Positions 13,769-22,598 of a DNA stretch of 31,208 bases are shown here, piece after piece. A program made the position numbers and the translations under genes. The stretch's first letter is position 1. The number at the start of each line of letters is the position of its first letter. Source of the stretch: Chloroflexota bacterium (lineage in GTDB: Bacteria; Chloroflexota; Anaerolineae; Promineifilales; Promineifilaceae); contig CP070688.1 in the NCBI GenBank assembly GCA_020353135.1, positions 3,662,212 through 3,693,419 on the forward strand, written 5' to 3'. The notes beneath the pieces were generated by a model, which worked only from the letters and a program-made list of their open reading frames with translations, searched no databases and was not told the origin of the DNA.

Positions 13769-14860
13769 ATGTCGGACAATCTAGAGCATGAGGTGATTAA
13801 AGTTCGGCCTACGCAGCTTTTATCCATGCTATTGTCGCTCTGGCTTCTTGTTGCTTGTTCATCAGGAACCGAGATCCTCGGTACCGATAGCCGGGAGGAC
13901 GCATCAAATGATCCGCAAGACTCCCTCGCACTGCCGAAACTGGAGCCGATTCCGTCTGGCGGTGACCCGCTCCAAGTCGTGGCTACCACAGGTATCGTCG
14001 GCGATGTAGTCGCCCAAATTGCCGGCAGCGATGCGGCCTTGAGCGTGCTGATGGCGCCCGAGCAAGACCCGCATGGTTACCAGGCTACGGCCGGCGACCT
14101 GCGGCAGGCAGCCGATGCGGACGTCATTTTCGTTAACGGATGGGGCCTGGAAGAGGGGCTGTTGGACGACCTTGGCAACGCAGCTGACGGCACGGCGCTG
14201 GCGCCTGTCTCAGCCGGGCTAGAGCCCCGCTATTTCGATGACGATACAGCCGGGGGCGGGCAAGAAGGCAAGGATATCCACAGCGAACAACTTCGTATTG
14301 ATCCCCATGTGTGGCTAGCGCCATCGAATGTGGTCGCATGGGTAAAGAATATAGAGGAGGTCCTCGGCACCCTGGATCCGGGCAACGCCCCACGGTACGC
14401 TAAGAGGGCGCGTGCTTACGAATCTGAGTTGACTGCACTAGACAACTACTATGAGCAGATGTTGGCCCCGGTCGCTCCGGGCGACCGGGTGCTGGTCACG
14501 AACCATGATGCCTTTGGCTACTTCGCCGATGCCTACAAATTCAATGTTGTCGGAACCATCGTATCGGGCGATAGTACGTTGTCCGAACCATCTTCCCGTG
14601 ACCTGGCATCGCTTTCCCAGAGCATGCGCGAAGGCCAAATCTGCGCGATCTTCGTCGAGAGGAGCGCCAGCCAACAACTGGCTGAACAATTGGCAGGGGA
14701 GCTGGATCATTGCGAGAATGTGAAGATCGTGACCCTTTACAGTGGCGCCCTGGGCGCTGAAGGCAGCGGCGCTGAAACATATCTTCAGATGATGCGGGCA
14801 AATATCGACGCGATTGCCGACTCACTGCCGAAGAGCGCATCGGAGTCGAACGGCGGTTAG
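13769..14860 (+). CDS. znuA: Metal ABC transporter substrate-binding lipoprotein (ZnuA/TroA family)
   Basis: The extracytoplasmic receptor of a Zn/Mn ABC importer. A signal with lipobox L-V-A-C puts the lipidated Cys at residue 30 (from the ATG at 13769). Ligand motifs are H102 in DPHGYQAT, H180 in DPHVWL and H246 in VTNHDAFGYFADAY. The fourth ligand, an Asp in many TroA-family proteins, is not obvious in LYSGALG near 323-329. In place of the His-rich loop of classical ZnuA there is an acidic Gly-rich loop (157-172) with one His. GTG (13751) and TTG (13754) are alternative starts in frame; none has a good SD. Zinc is favoured over manganese by the adjacent Fur-type regulator, but this is not certain. 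It is the first gene of a four-gene operon. Confidence 0.9.
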   Translation: MSDNLEHEVIKVRPTQLLSMLLSLWLLVACSSGTEILGTDSREDASNDPQDSLALPKLEPIPSGGDPLQVVATTGIVGDVVAQIAGSDAALSVLMAPEQDPHGYQATAGDLRQAADADVIFVNGWGLEEGLLDDLGNAADGTALAPVSAGLEPRYFDDDTAGGGQEGKDIHSEQLRIDPHVWLAPSNVVAWVKNIEEVLGTLDPGNAPRYAKRARAYESELTALDNYYEQMLAPVAPGDRVLVTNHDAFGYFADAYKFNVVGTIVSGDSTLSEPSSRDLASLSQSMREGQICAIFVERSASQQLAEQLAGELDHCENVKIVTLYSGALGAEGSGAETYLQMMRANIDAIADSLPKSASESNGG

Positions 14861-14872
14861 GTCAAAGAGGAT

Positions 14873-15751
14873 ATGAGTACACTGGTTACCAAGATCCGGG
14901 GAGGTGGCGTTGACCACGAACCGGCCGCGCCGACCCTTGAGTTGGAACAGGTTTCGGTTCTATATGGAGCAGGCAGCAGTCATTCCGTTGACTCGCCAGG
15001 CCTTTCCATCGAGCATTACGCCCTGCACGAGATCTCATTTCAACTTGGCGTGGGCCAGCAAGCAGCGGTTGTCGGGCCAAATGGTGCAGGGAAGAGTACA
15101 CTGTTCAAGGTGGTCGCCGGTACTGTCAAACCAAGCAACGGCATGGTCCATATCTATGGGCACGACCCAGATCAACATATTTGCATTGGCTACGTGCCGC
15201 AGCGCAGCCAAATTGACTGGTCGTTCCCGGCGACGGTTGAGGACGTCGTCATGATGGGTCGCGTGGGCCAGATCGGTTTGTTCCGCTGGCCATCGAGACG
15301 CGATTGGAGAAGTGTGCGCGAGTGCCTCGAAAAGGTGAATGCTTCCCAGCTGGCCAAGAAGCAAATTGGCGAACTCTCGGGCGGTCAACAACAACGAGTG
15401 TTCATTGCCCAAGCCTTGGCCCAGGGCGCTGATCTCTTGTTGCTAGATGAGCCTTTCTCTGGACTCGATACGCCAAGCCACAGCGCGATCCTGGACGTAA
15501 TGAATTCGCTCCAACAAGATAGGGTCACGGTCATGGTAGCTACCCACGATTTGAACCTGGCCCGGGAGCGATTTGAGCTAGTGATGTTACTGAACACAAG
15601 AATCATTGCCTTCGGGCCTGCCGATAGGGTGCTGGAGCCTGATAATCTGCTCCAGGCCTATGGCGCCAACATGCATGTCGTAGACGACGAGGCCGAGCAA
15701 TATATTGTTGCCGATGGCTTTTGCGAGCCGGAGGATGAGCATGTTCATTAA
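14873..15751 (+). CDS. znuC: Metal ABC transporter ATP-binding protein (ZnuC/MntB type)
   Basis: The ATPase of the metal importer, 12 bp after the receptor gene, with SD AGAGG about 5 nt before the ATG. It shows Walker A GPNGAGKST (68-76), the Q-loop in YVPQRSQIDWSFPATVEDVV (a form typical of Mn/Zn importers), signature LSGGQQQRV, Walker B LLLLDEPFSGLD and H-loop ATHD. There is an N-terminal extension of about 20 residues, and a loop at about 33-47 between the first strand and Walker A. The C terminus is acidic and ends His-Val-His, which might bind metal. Confidence 0.93.
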   Translation: MSTLVTKIRGGGVDHEPAAPTLELEQVSVLYGAGSSHSVDSPGLSIEHYALHEISFQLGVGQQAAVVGPNGAGKSTLFKVVAGTVKPSNGMVHIYGHDPDQHICIGYVPQRSQIDWSFPATVEDVVMMGRVGQIGLFRWPSRRDWRSVRECLEKVNASQLAKKQIGELSGGQQQRVFIAQALAQGADLLLLDEPFSGLDTPSHSAILDVMNSLQQDRVTVMVATHDLNLARERFELVMLLNTRIIAFGPADRVLEPDNLLQAYGANMHVVDDEAEQYIVADGFCEPEDEHVH

Positions 15752-15787
15752 ATACCCGGCCGATCCAGTATGCAGAATTGAGGTCAT

Positions 15788-16696
15788 ATGGCCGGGAAAG
15801 CACCCTCGGCAGACCATCTCTCAAGGCGGAACGCGGCCGTGATACTGGAATGGCTGACGGAACCTCTTGCGTATGGCTTTGTGGTAAGGGCGTTGTTGGC
15901 GGCGCTCATGGTGGGCGTTGTAAGCGCTGTATTGGGCTCCTTTATCGTTTTGCGGGGCATGGCCTTCTTTGGCGATGCTGTCGCCCATACGATTCTGCCG
16001 GGGGTTGTGCTGGCCTTTCTGCTCGGATTGCCGCTGGCCTTAGGTGCGCTGGTGACGGGCGTCCTGACGGCGGTTGGCATTGGCGTTTTGACCAGCCGGG
16101 GCGTGCTAAAAGAAGATACGGCGATAGGCGTCGTGTTCGCGGGATTCTTTGCTCTTGGCGTGGCCATGTTGTCGGCGACAGGCAATTATACTGTCGACCT
16201 GGCCCATTTTCTCTTCGGCAATTTGTTGGGCGTTCGCAGTAGCGATCTGTGGCTCATTCTTTTGCTCGGGGGCACTGTTCTGATCGTCATATTCATCTTC
16301 TATAAGGAGTTCCTGGTAATGACCTTTGATCCGGTGTTGGCCGTAACGTTAAGGTTGCCGACGACCTTTTTGCGTTACCTGCTGCTGGTGCTCATCGCAG
16401 TGACAATAGTGATTTCGCTGCAGGTAGTAGGCATCGCCCTTATGCTGGCTATGCTGGTGACGCCGGCGGCGACGGCCTCGCTGCTCACCAGACGTTTGCC
16501 GTCGATGATGGCCGTGGCTGGGCTGATTGGTGCCGGATCGGGTGTTGTGGGTCTTTACGTTTCGTTCTATCTGGATATCGCCTCTGGACCAACGGTTGTG
16601 CTTGTGGCGTCGGCGATATTTGTCATTGTTTTCTTTTTCGCTCCGGAAAGAGGAGTGATCTGGTCGCGCCGGTCGCGCTGGAATTCAGCGCGGTAG
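15788..16696 (+). CDS. znuB: Metal ABC transporter permease (ZnuB/MntC family)
   Basis: An integral membrane subunit with about eight or nine hydrophobic helices between residues 25 and 290. The family pattern is clear: V-L-G-S-F-I-V-L-R-G-M-A-F-F-G-D-A-V-A-H (about 49-68), where the conserved Asp and His of ABC-3 permeases are present, and V-G-I-A-L-M-L-A-M-L-V-T-P-A-A-T-A in the second half. The ATG at 15788 has a short SD (GAGGT, 4 nt). A 36-bp gap separates it from the ATPase gene and 18 bp from the regulator gene, so the four genes form one operon. Confidence 0.93.
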   Translation: MAGKAPSADHLSRRNAAVILEWLTEPLAYGFVVRALLAALMVGVVSAVLGSFIVLRGMAFFGDAVAHTILPGVVLAFLLGLPLALGALVTGVLTAVGIGVLTSRGVLKEDTAIGVVFAGFFALGVAMLSATGNYTVDLAHFLFGNLLGVRSSDLWLILLLGGTVLIVIFIFYKEFLVMTFDPVLAVTLRLPTTFLRYLLLVLIAVTIVISLQVVGIALMLAMLVTPAATASLLTRRLPSMMAVAGLIGAGSGVVGLYVSFYLDIASGPTVVLVASAIFVIVFFFAPERGVIWSRRSRWNSAR

Positions 16697-16714
16697 ATTC
16701 GTTCGGTGAAGCCA

Positions 16715-17149
16715 ATGGAAAGCTCATTGTCAGAATTCAGGCGGGCCCTTGCCAGACGCGGGTACCGATTCACCCAAGCGCGAAAGGAGGTTCTTTCGGC
16801 GCTCGTCTTGGCTGGAGGTCATATCAGTGCTAACGAACTAGTTGACCTGGTGCGTCACGGCGGGTCGGACGTCGGACGGATGACCGTTTACCGGACGCTC
16901 GATTTGCTGACCGAGCTAGGACTCGTGCGACCGATCTATCAAGGAACTGGTGCGGCGCACTTCGTTCTGCTCGTAGAAGGGCATCATCACCATTTGGTGT
17001 GCACAGGCTGTGACAAGGTCGTGGAGCTAGATGTCTGTCTGCTAACTGATATCGAACGGCGAATGAAGGAAGATACGGACTTTGAAGTTCGAGGGCATTT
17101 GCTAGAGATATTTGGATTGTGCCGTCAGTGCCGGGATGCTACAGAGTAA
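16715..17149 (+). CDS. zur: Fur-family metalloregulator, probably Zur
   Basis: A 144-residue Fur-family repressor. The winged helix covers about 1-80 (R-F-T-Q-A-R-K-E-V-L; G-R-M-T-V-Y-R-T-L-D-L-L). Structural zinc cysteines are C96-T-G-C99 and C136-R-Q-C139. The sensing region holds H82 and the cluster H90-H93. Position as the last gene of a znuACB-like operon argues for zinc control (Zur) rather than iron. Its likely operator is the inverted repeat at 13729-13745. The ATG at 16715 has GGTGAAG upstream; a GTG at 16706 is an in-frame alternative. Confidence 0.88.
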   Translation: MESSLSEFRRALARRGYRFTQARKEVLSALVLAGGHISANELVDLVRHGGSDVGRMTVYRTLDLLTELGLVRPIYQGTGAAHFVLLVEGHHHHLVCTGCDKVVELDVCLLTDIERRMKEDTDFEVRGHLLEIFGLCRQCRDATE

Positions 17150-17172
17150 AGCGTTTAGGGGAGATCGATAGA

Positions 17173-18027
17173 TTGCGGCCGTTCGTATACCTCCTGAATT
17201 TCCTGCTCATGATTTCGATGCCTTTGTTGCTTGGCTGGCTCATAGCTCGGCGGCGGCACGTTTCATGGCGCCTATTCGTTATTGGGGCAGTCACTTTTGT
17301 CCTGTCTCAAGTGGTTCACATTCCATTCAACTACCTGGTTAGCACAAATCTACCTTCTCAGATTACGCAGTTGCCGGATACGGCGCTGCTATTGTTAAGC
17401 GCCCTGTTTCTTGGTCTTTCGGCCGGCATTTTTGAAGAAGGTGCGCGATATCTGTCATTCCGGTTTTGGGCTGCTGATGCGCGAACCTGGGGACGTGGCC
17501 TTATGGTAGGTGCAGGCCATGGAGGGGCGGAGAGCATCCTATTAGGCCTCTTGGGAGCGCTCAACGTGTGGATATTGTTCGGTTACCAGGCGGGCTTTTT
17601 CCAGACCCTGATTCCTGAGGAGCAGGCGCCCCAGGTGCAAGAGGTCTTGCTCCAAATGGCGTCTATCCCATGGTTCGAGGCGCTGTTCGGCGCGCTTGAA
17701 AGGCTTTTTGTTCTGTGCATTCAAATGGGATTGTCGCTCATGGTGATGCAGGTCTTCATTCGCGGCAGAGTGATCTGGCTTGTCCTGGCTATCGTCTGGC
17801 ATGCCTTGATCGATGCCGCGGCCGTTATGGCGCTGTCCTTGTCTGGCGTCTACGCTGCCGAAGCGATTACCGCTCTGGCGGCGCTAGTCAGCTTGTTGTT
17901 TATAGCCAGTCAGAAGGAGCCTGAACCCGTGGATGAGGAACCGGAGCCATTGCCAAGGGCTGGGCCGGCCGGACCTATCCAAATTGAGCCCACAAGTGAG
18001 AAGCTTGAGGAAAGCCGTTACGTTTGA
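17173..18027 (+). CDS. YhfC-family (PrsW/CAAX-related) intramembrane protease
   Basis: A polytopic membrane protein with about seven hydrophobic segments. Motifs typical of the YhfC group of glutamic/metal-type intramembrane peptidases are present: F-E-E-G-A-R-Y (87-93), G-H-G-G-A-E-S (115-121), A-L-E-R-L-F (174-179) and W-H-A-L-I-D (209-214). The charged C-terminal tail is Pro/Glu-rich and probably cytosolic. The start is a TTG at 17173 with SD GGGGAG about 8 nt upstream; the longer frame from 17119 would overlap the regulator gene without an SD. It follows the zur gene by 23 bp, so it may be co-transcribed with it. Its substrate is unknown. Confidence 0.82.
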   Translation: MRPFVYLLNFLLMISMPLLLGWLIARRRHVSWRLFVIGAVTFVLSQVVHIPFNYLVSTNLPSQITQLPDTALLLLSALFLGLSAGIFEEGARYLSFRFWAADARTWGRGLMVGAGHGGAESILLGLLGALNVWILFGYQAGFFQTLIPEEQAPQVQEVLLQMASIPWFEALFGALERLFVLCIQMGLSLMVMQVFIRGRVIWLVLAIVWHALIDAAAVMALSLSGVYAAEAITALAALVSLLFIASQKEPEPVDEEPEPLPRAGPAGPIQIEPTSEKLEESRYV

Positions 18028-18113
18028 TGCGCGTCGCGTAGGGCTGTCGAGACAATGGTTTGCTCATCCCACATTAGGACACGTCGGCCGCCGACACTGG
18101 ATAAAAGGCTAGC

Positions 18114-19022
18114 ATGATCGAAACAAACGGATTGACCAAGCAATTCGACGTGCACATCGCGGTGGATCGCCTGACGCTGCAAATTGAGCAAGGGGAGGTC
18201 TTTGGCTTTTTGGGACCAAATGGCGCGGGCAAGACGACCACAGTACGCATGTTGACAAGCCTGATAGCGCCGACCTATGGATCGGCCAGGGTTCTGGGCT
18301 ATGAAGTAGGCGAAGAGGACCAGGCCATCCGCAGACACGTTGGCATTCTCACCGAAACGCCGGGACTATACGATCGCCTAACGGCCTGGCGGAACCTCAC
18401 GATTTACGCCAAGCTGTATGAAGTGGAGGATCCGGCCGGACAGGTGGAGAAGTATCTGCGCTGGCTCGACCTTTGGGAGCGCAAGGACGACATCGCCGGT
18501 GAATTCAGCAAAGGTATGCGCCAGAAACTGGCCATCGCCCGGGCATTGATACATGAGCCTAAGGTTTTATTCCTCGACGAGCCGACGGCGGGTCTGGATC
18601 CCGAAGCGTCGAAGCTGGTGCGCGATTTCATAGCCGAACTGCGCGGACAGGGGCGCACGATCTTCATCTGCACGCACAATCTCGACGAGGCCGACCGGCT
18701 GTGTGACCGCGTAGCGGTGTTCAAGAGCCAATTGCGCGTGGTCGATACACCGACCGAACTTCGCAACCAGCTTTACGGCCGTCAAGTCGTCATTCACTTG
18801 TCGGGTGAGGCGAGCCAGTTCGCGACGGCTGCCGGCGAGTCGCCGGGCGTGAAAGAATGTGAAGTAGTGGAAAACAAGCTACTTCTCACGCTTGAGGAAC
18901 CGGAACGAGATAATCCAGAGATCATCCGTCGCCTGGTAATGGCCGGCGCAGAGGTGCAGTTCGTAGGCGAATTGCGGCATACATTGGAGGACATATATCT
19001 CCAACTGCTGGACGAGGATTAG
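18114..19022 (+). CDS. ABC exporter ATP-binding protein
   Basis: An ATPase of the ABC-2 exporter class: Walker A GPNGAGKTT (34-42), signature F-S-K-G-M-R-Q-K-L-A-I-A-R-A-L, Walker B VLFLDEPTAGLDP and H-loop in CTHN. A C-terminal domain of about 80 residues (220-302) ends with a T-L-E-D-I-Y-L-Q-L element, common in drug and Na+ exporters (DrrA/NatA-like). The SD AAAGG sits about 6 nt before the ATG. It precedes the permease gene by only 3 nt, so the two are translated together. Confidence 0.93.
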   Translation: MIETNGLTKQFDVHIAVDRLTLQIEQGEVFGFLGPNGAGKTTTVRMLTSLIAPTYGSARVLGYEVGEEDQAIRRHVGILTETPGLYDRLTAWRNLTIYAKLYEVEDPAGQVEKYLRWLDLWERKDDIAGEFSKGMRQKLAIARALIHEPKVLFLDEPTAGLDPEASKLVRDFIAELRGQGRTIFICTHNLDEADRLCDRVAVFKSQLRVVDTPTELRNQLYGRQVVIHLSGEASQFATAAGESPGVKECEVVENKLLLTLEEPERDNPEIIRRLVMAGAEVQFVGELRHTLEDIYLQLLDED

Positions 19023-19025
19023 GGC

Positions 19026-19811
19026 ATGGAGAAAACCTGGACAATCGTAAGCAAAGAGTGGGCCGAGGTGTTCAAGAATCGGCTCGTTCTGTTCACAGTA
19101 ATTTTCCTGCCATTGATCTTCGTCGCGTTGCCATTGATCACCCTGGTGATGATGTCCGGCAGTGAGGGCGACATCATAGGAACGGGTGACGATTTCGGAC
19201 TGAATGAGGCGGCTTGTATTGGGCTGACAGAGGGCGAATGTGTGCAGGTCTATATGCTTGACATCTTCACATTGCTGTTTATGGTCCTGCCCATCTCGAT
19301 TCCGGTGACGATCGCCGCCTACAGCATCGTCGGGGAGAAAACCAATCATAGCCTGGAACCTCTATTGGCTACGCCGATCACCACTGGCGAGTTGCTGGCG
19401 GGCAAGGGCCTGGCGGCCGCAATACCGGCCATTGTTGCCACGTGGGTCTCATTCTTGCTGTACCTGATTGGGGTGTGGGTAATGTCGAGCCCGGCCGTCT
19501 TCAATCACCTCCTCGATCCTTTATGGTTGGTTGCGGTCTTTGTAGTTGGTCCGCTGCTGACAATCCTCGCCGTGTGCACGGCCATCATCGTGTCATCCCG
19601 TGTGACCGATCCGCGGGTGGCTGAACAGCTTTCGGCCGTGGTCATTCTGCCGATCATTCTGCTGTTGGTTGGGCAATCCATGGGCTTGATAATCCTTGAT
19701 CGACAGATCATCGTCCTGGGAGCGCTGATCGTTGCAGTCGCCGACGTTGTGTTGTTGATTGTGGCGATGAAGGCATTTCGCAGAGAAACGATTCTTACCA
19801 AGTGGAAATGA
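19026..19811 (+). CDS. ABC-2 family exporter permease
   Basis: A 261-residue membrane protein with six hydrophobic segments, starting near residue 20. It contains the family pattern Y-S-I-V-G-E-K-T-N-H-S-L-E-P-L-L-A-T-P-I-T (about 99-119), where the E-K-x-x-x-x-L-E-x-L-L motif is a hallmark of ABC-2 permeases of the NatB/YhaP kind. The gene begins 3 nt after the ATPase stop. The exported substrate is not predictable from sequence. Confidence 0.9.
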   Translation: MEKTWTIVSKEWAEVFKNRLVLFTVIFLPLIFVALPLITLVMMSGSEGDIIGTGDDFGLNEAACIGLTEGECVQVYMLDIFTLLFMVLPISIPVTIAAYSIVGEKTNHSLEPLLATPITTGELLAGKGLAAAIPAIVATWVSFLLYLIGVWVMSSPAVFNHLLDPLWLVAVFVVGPLLTILAVCTAIIVSSRVTDPRVAEQLSAVVILPIILLLVGQSMGLIILDRQIIVLGALIVAVADVVLLIVAMKAFRRETILTKWK

Positions 19812-19881
19812 GCTATCTCACGGGCATGCGATATTAGCCTAAGGCCAAACGTTTTGGTCCGCGAGGCCGGGGGGCCATACG

Positions 19882-19910
19882 TTTGCGAAAAGCATCATAT
19901 TCGCTATAAT
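19882..19910 (+). promoter_or_regulatory. Promoter of the rpsB operon
   Basis: A perfect TATAAT (19905-19910) is preceded by TTTGCG (19882-19887, 17-nt spacing) or TTGCGA (19883-19888, 16 nt). The start is expected near 19917, exactly where the first leader hairpin begins. Confidence 0.65.
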
Positions 19911-19916
19911 CCTCTC

Positions 19917-20077
19917 GCCAGTATTGACTGGCAGGTTAGTGGACGCTAACCGTTAATCACACACATGCTCTGACTTGAATGGGCGTGCTTCTGAGCATCT
20001 CCCGGATTGCCAACAGAAGTCCCAAGATGGTGTGACGAGCATGGAGGCCTAAAACAATAAAAAGGAGTAGTTTCCCC
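19917..20077 (+). promoter_or_regulatory. Structured 5' leader of rpsB
   Basis: The 160-nt leader contains three visible stem-loops: GCCAGT-attg-ACTGGC (19917-19932), GGTTAG/CTAACC (19934-19951) and CTTCTG/CAGAAG (19988-20019). It ends with SD AAAGGAG (20061-20067), 10 nt before the ATG. In many bacteria S2 represses its own mRNA through a leader of this size, so an autoregulatory element is likely; I cannot match it to a named consensus by eye. Confidence 0.5.
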
Positions 20078-21088
20078 ATGTCTGTGATTTCAATGAAAGC
20101 ACTTCTGGAAACAGGTGTGCATTTCGGGCATCGTACGCGGCGCTGGAACCCGAAGATGCGGCCGTACATATTCACTGAGCGAAATGGCATTCACATTATC
20201 GACCTTCAACAGACGATCTTCATGATCGAGAACGCCTACAATTTGGTGCGCGATACAGTGAATGATGGTGGTGCGGTTCTATTTGTGGGCACCAAACGCC
20301 AAGCGCAAGATACTGTTGCGCGCGAGGCGACGCGGGCCACACAACCCTACGTGAATGAGCGCTGGTTGGGCGGTACGCTAACAAATTGGCAAACGATCAG
20401 CCAACGCATCAAGTATTTGGATGAACTGGAAAAGCGCCGTGACGCTGGAGAGTTTGAGCTCCTGAAGAAGAAAGAGCGCCTACAGCTCACGCGCTAAATC
20501 GAGAAGCTCAGCCAGCGATTGGGCGGCATCCGCAAGATGACAGGTTTGCCAACGCTGCTATTCATCGTGGACGTCAATCATGAGGAGACGGCGGTGCGCG
20601 AGGCCAATAAGCTGGGCATTCCAGTGATCGCCATGGTCGATACGAACTGCGATCCGGATCCCATCGATTATCTGATACCATCAAATGACGATGCCATCAG
20701 AGCGATCAAGTTGATATCAGGCAAAATGGCTGACGCCGCGATTGAAGGAATGACATTGCGTGAGCAATCGCTTGACGAGGAAATCGAGGACTTCGAGGGC
20801 TACCGTTATGACTTCGAGGATCTAGATGACGCCGAAGATGAGCGACTGTTGGGCGAAGCGACTTTGGCCAAGTTGCGTGAAGGCGGGTACGGTGCCGAGA
20901 GTAAAGGTGAGACGGTCGGCCAAGAACCGGCGGCTACAGTGGAAAGCGCCGAATCTGAGAACAAGGCAGAAGCCGAGTCGACGGACGAGACCGCCGAAAA
21001 GGCTGCCGATGAGGCGCCTGCTGAGGCATCTGCTGAAGAGAAGGTTGAAACGGCCGAAGTTGTCGGAGCGGACGAAGAAAACGAGTAA
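20078..21088 (+). pseudogene. rpsB: 30S ribosomal protein S2, interrupted by one in-frame TAA
   Basis: S2 sits on the small subunit near the mRNA exit and is essential. Codons 1-139 give a normal N-terminal S2 ([44 protein letters not shown]). Codon 140 (20495-20497) is TAA. The same frame continues with intact S2: [32 protein letters not shown], then D-P-I-D-Y-x-I-P-x-N-D-D-A. The stop falls in the [14 protein letters not shown] segment, where Glu (GAA) would fit, so a single G-to-T change explains it. The C-terminal tail (about 275-336) is Ala/Glu-rich and acidic. The other operon genes are intact, so a sequence error, a recent mutation, or readthrough are the options. Confidence 0.85.
20495..20497 (+). 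other. In-frame TAA stop inside rpsB
   Basis: T20495-A-A follows Thr-Arg (ACG CGC) and precedes Ile-Glu-Lys (ATC GAG AAG). The frame is otherwise open from 20078 to 21088 with no shift. No strong SD is near the next possible restart (TTG at 20519). Confidence 0.95.
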
Positions 21089-21117
21089 GAACTGGTCGTT
21101 CCATTTCGACCGGGTAG

Positions 21118-21160
21118 CATCCCCGGGACTTCGGCGCAAGTAAGACCGGGGCGTGGGATG
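21118..21160 (+). promoter_or_regulatory. Intercistronic hairpin between rpsB and tsf
   Basis: CCCCGG (21121-21126) pairs with CCGGGG (21146-21151), and the flanking CATCCC (21118-21123) can alternatively pair with GGGATG (21155-21160). The two pairings exclude each other in part, so an RNA switch or a processing site is possible. There is no T-run, so it is not an intrinsic terminator. Confidence 0.35.
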
Positions 21161-21185
21161 AGATTGCAGGAGTTATTGGCTTACC

Positions 21186-21788
21186 ATGAAGATTACGACT
21201 GATATGATTAAAGAACTGCGCGATGCTACGGGCGCAGGTGTACTAGAGGTGAAAAAGGCTCTTGAGGCGGCCGGTGGAGACACCGAACAGGCTCTTGGCG
21301 CACTGCGAGAGAAAGGCGCGATTCAGGCAGCCAAACGGTCCGAGCGCGTTGCGCGAGAAGGCGTCATTGAAGTATACGCTCATCCAGGCAGCCGCGTGGG
21401 CGTCATGCTCGAGCTAAATTGCGAGACGGATTTCGTGGCCCGTAATGAGAGGTTCGTGGCATTTGCCCATGATCTTGCGTTACATGTGGCGGCGATGCAA
21501 CCGACATACGTGAGCAGAGATGAGGTTCCGCAGGACGAGGTTGAAAACCGGTCGAAAGAGTATAGAGATGATGCCGTGACCCAGGGCAAACCGGACGAGA
21601 TCGCCACCAAGATCGTCGAAGGACGACTTAACAAGTTCTACGAAGAGAATTGCCTCTTGGAGCAAGGCTTCGTGAAGGATGATGACGTCAAGGTTCAGCA
21701 GTTGCTCACCGATCTTATCGGCGTGTTAGGCGAGAACATCGTCGTAAGGCGGTTCGCCCGCTACGAGTTAGGTGAAGAGACTGACTGA
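21186..21788 (+). CDS. tsf: Translation elongation factor Ts
   Basis: The guanine-nucleotide exchange factor for EF-Tu. It has an N-terminal UBA-like domain with L-R-D-A-T-G-A-G-V-L-E-V-K-K-A-L (about 11-26) and the core signature E-L-N-C-E-T-D-F-V-A-R-N. At 200 residues it is the short form lacking one half of the duplicated core, as in Thermus and Chloroflexota. The possible SD AGGAG is about 13 nt from the ATG, unusually far. It follows rpsB by 97 bp in the universal rpsB-tsf order. Confidence 0.97.
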   Translation: MKITTDMIKELRDATGAGVLEVKKALEAAGGDTEQALGALREKGAIQAAKRSERVAREGVIEVYAHPGSRVGVMLELNCETDFVARNERFVAFAHDLALHVAAMQPTYVSRDEVPQDEVENRSKEYRDDAVTQGKPDEIATKIVEGRLNKFYEENCLLEQGFVKDDDVKVQQLLTDLIGVLGENIVVRRFARYELGEETD

Positions 21789-21845
21789 GATTACCGGTGG
21801 CACGGCCGAGACAATGGGAACCGGAAATCAGTTCAAGGAGGGTGA

Positions 21846-22565
<720 letters not shown>

Positions 22566-22598
22566 CAGATTGGTGTGGTGATCTAAGTGGAGGGTTCG

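Noticed and set aside
20806..21139. Ser-rich antisense frames opposite the rpsB 3' end
   Set aside because: They are the mirror of the Ala/Glu-rich S2 tail and have no start signals.
22587..22598. GTG start for frr
   Set aside because: The SD GGAGGG lies inside this stretch and serves the ATG at 22599, where RRF homologues begin.
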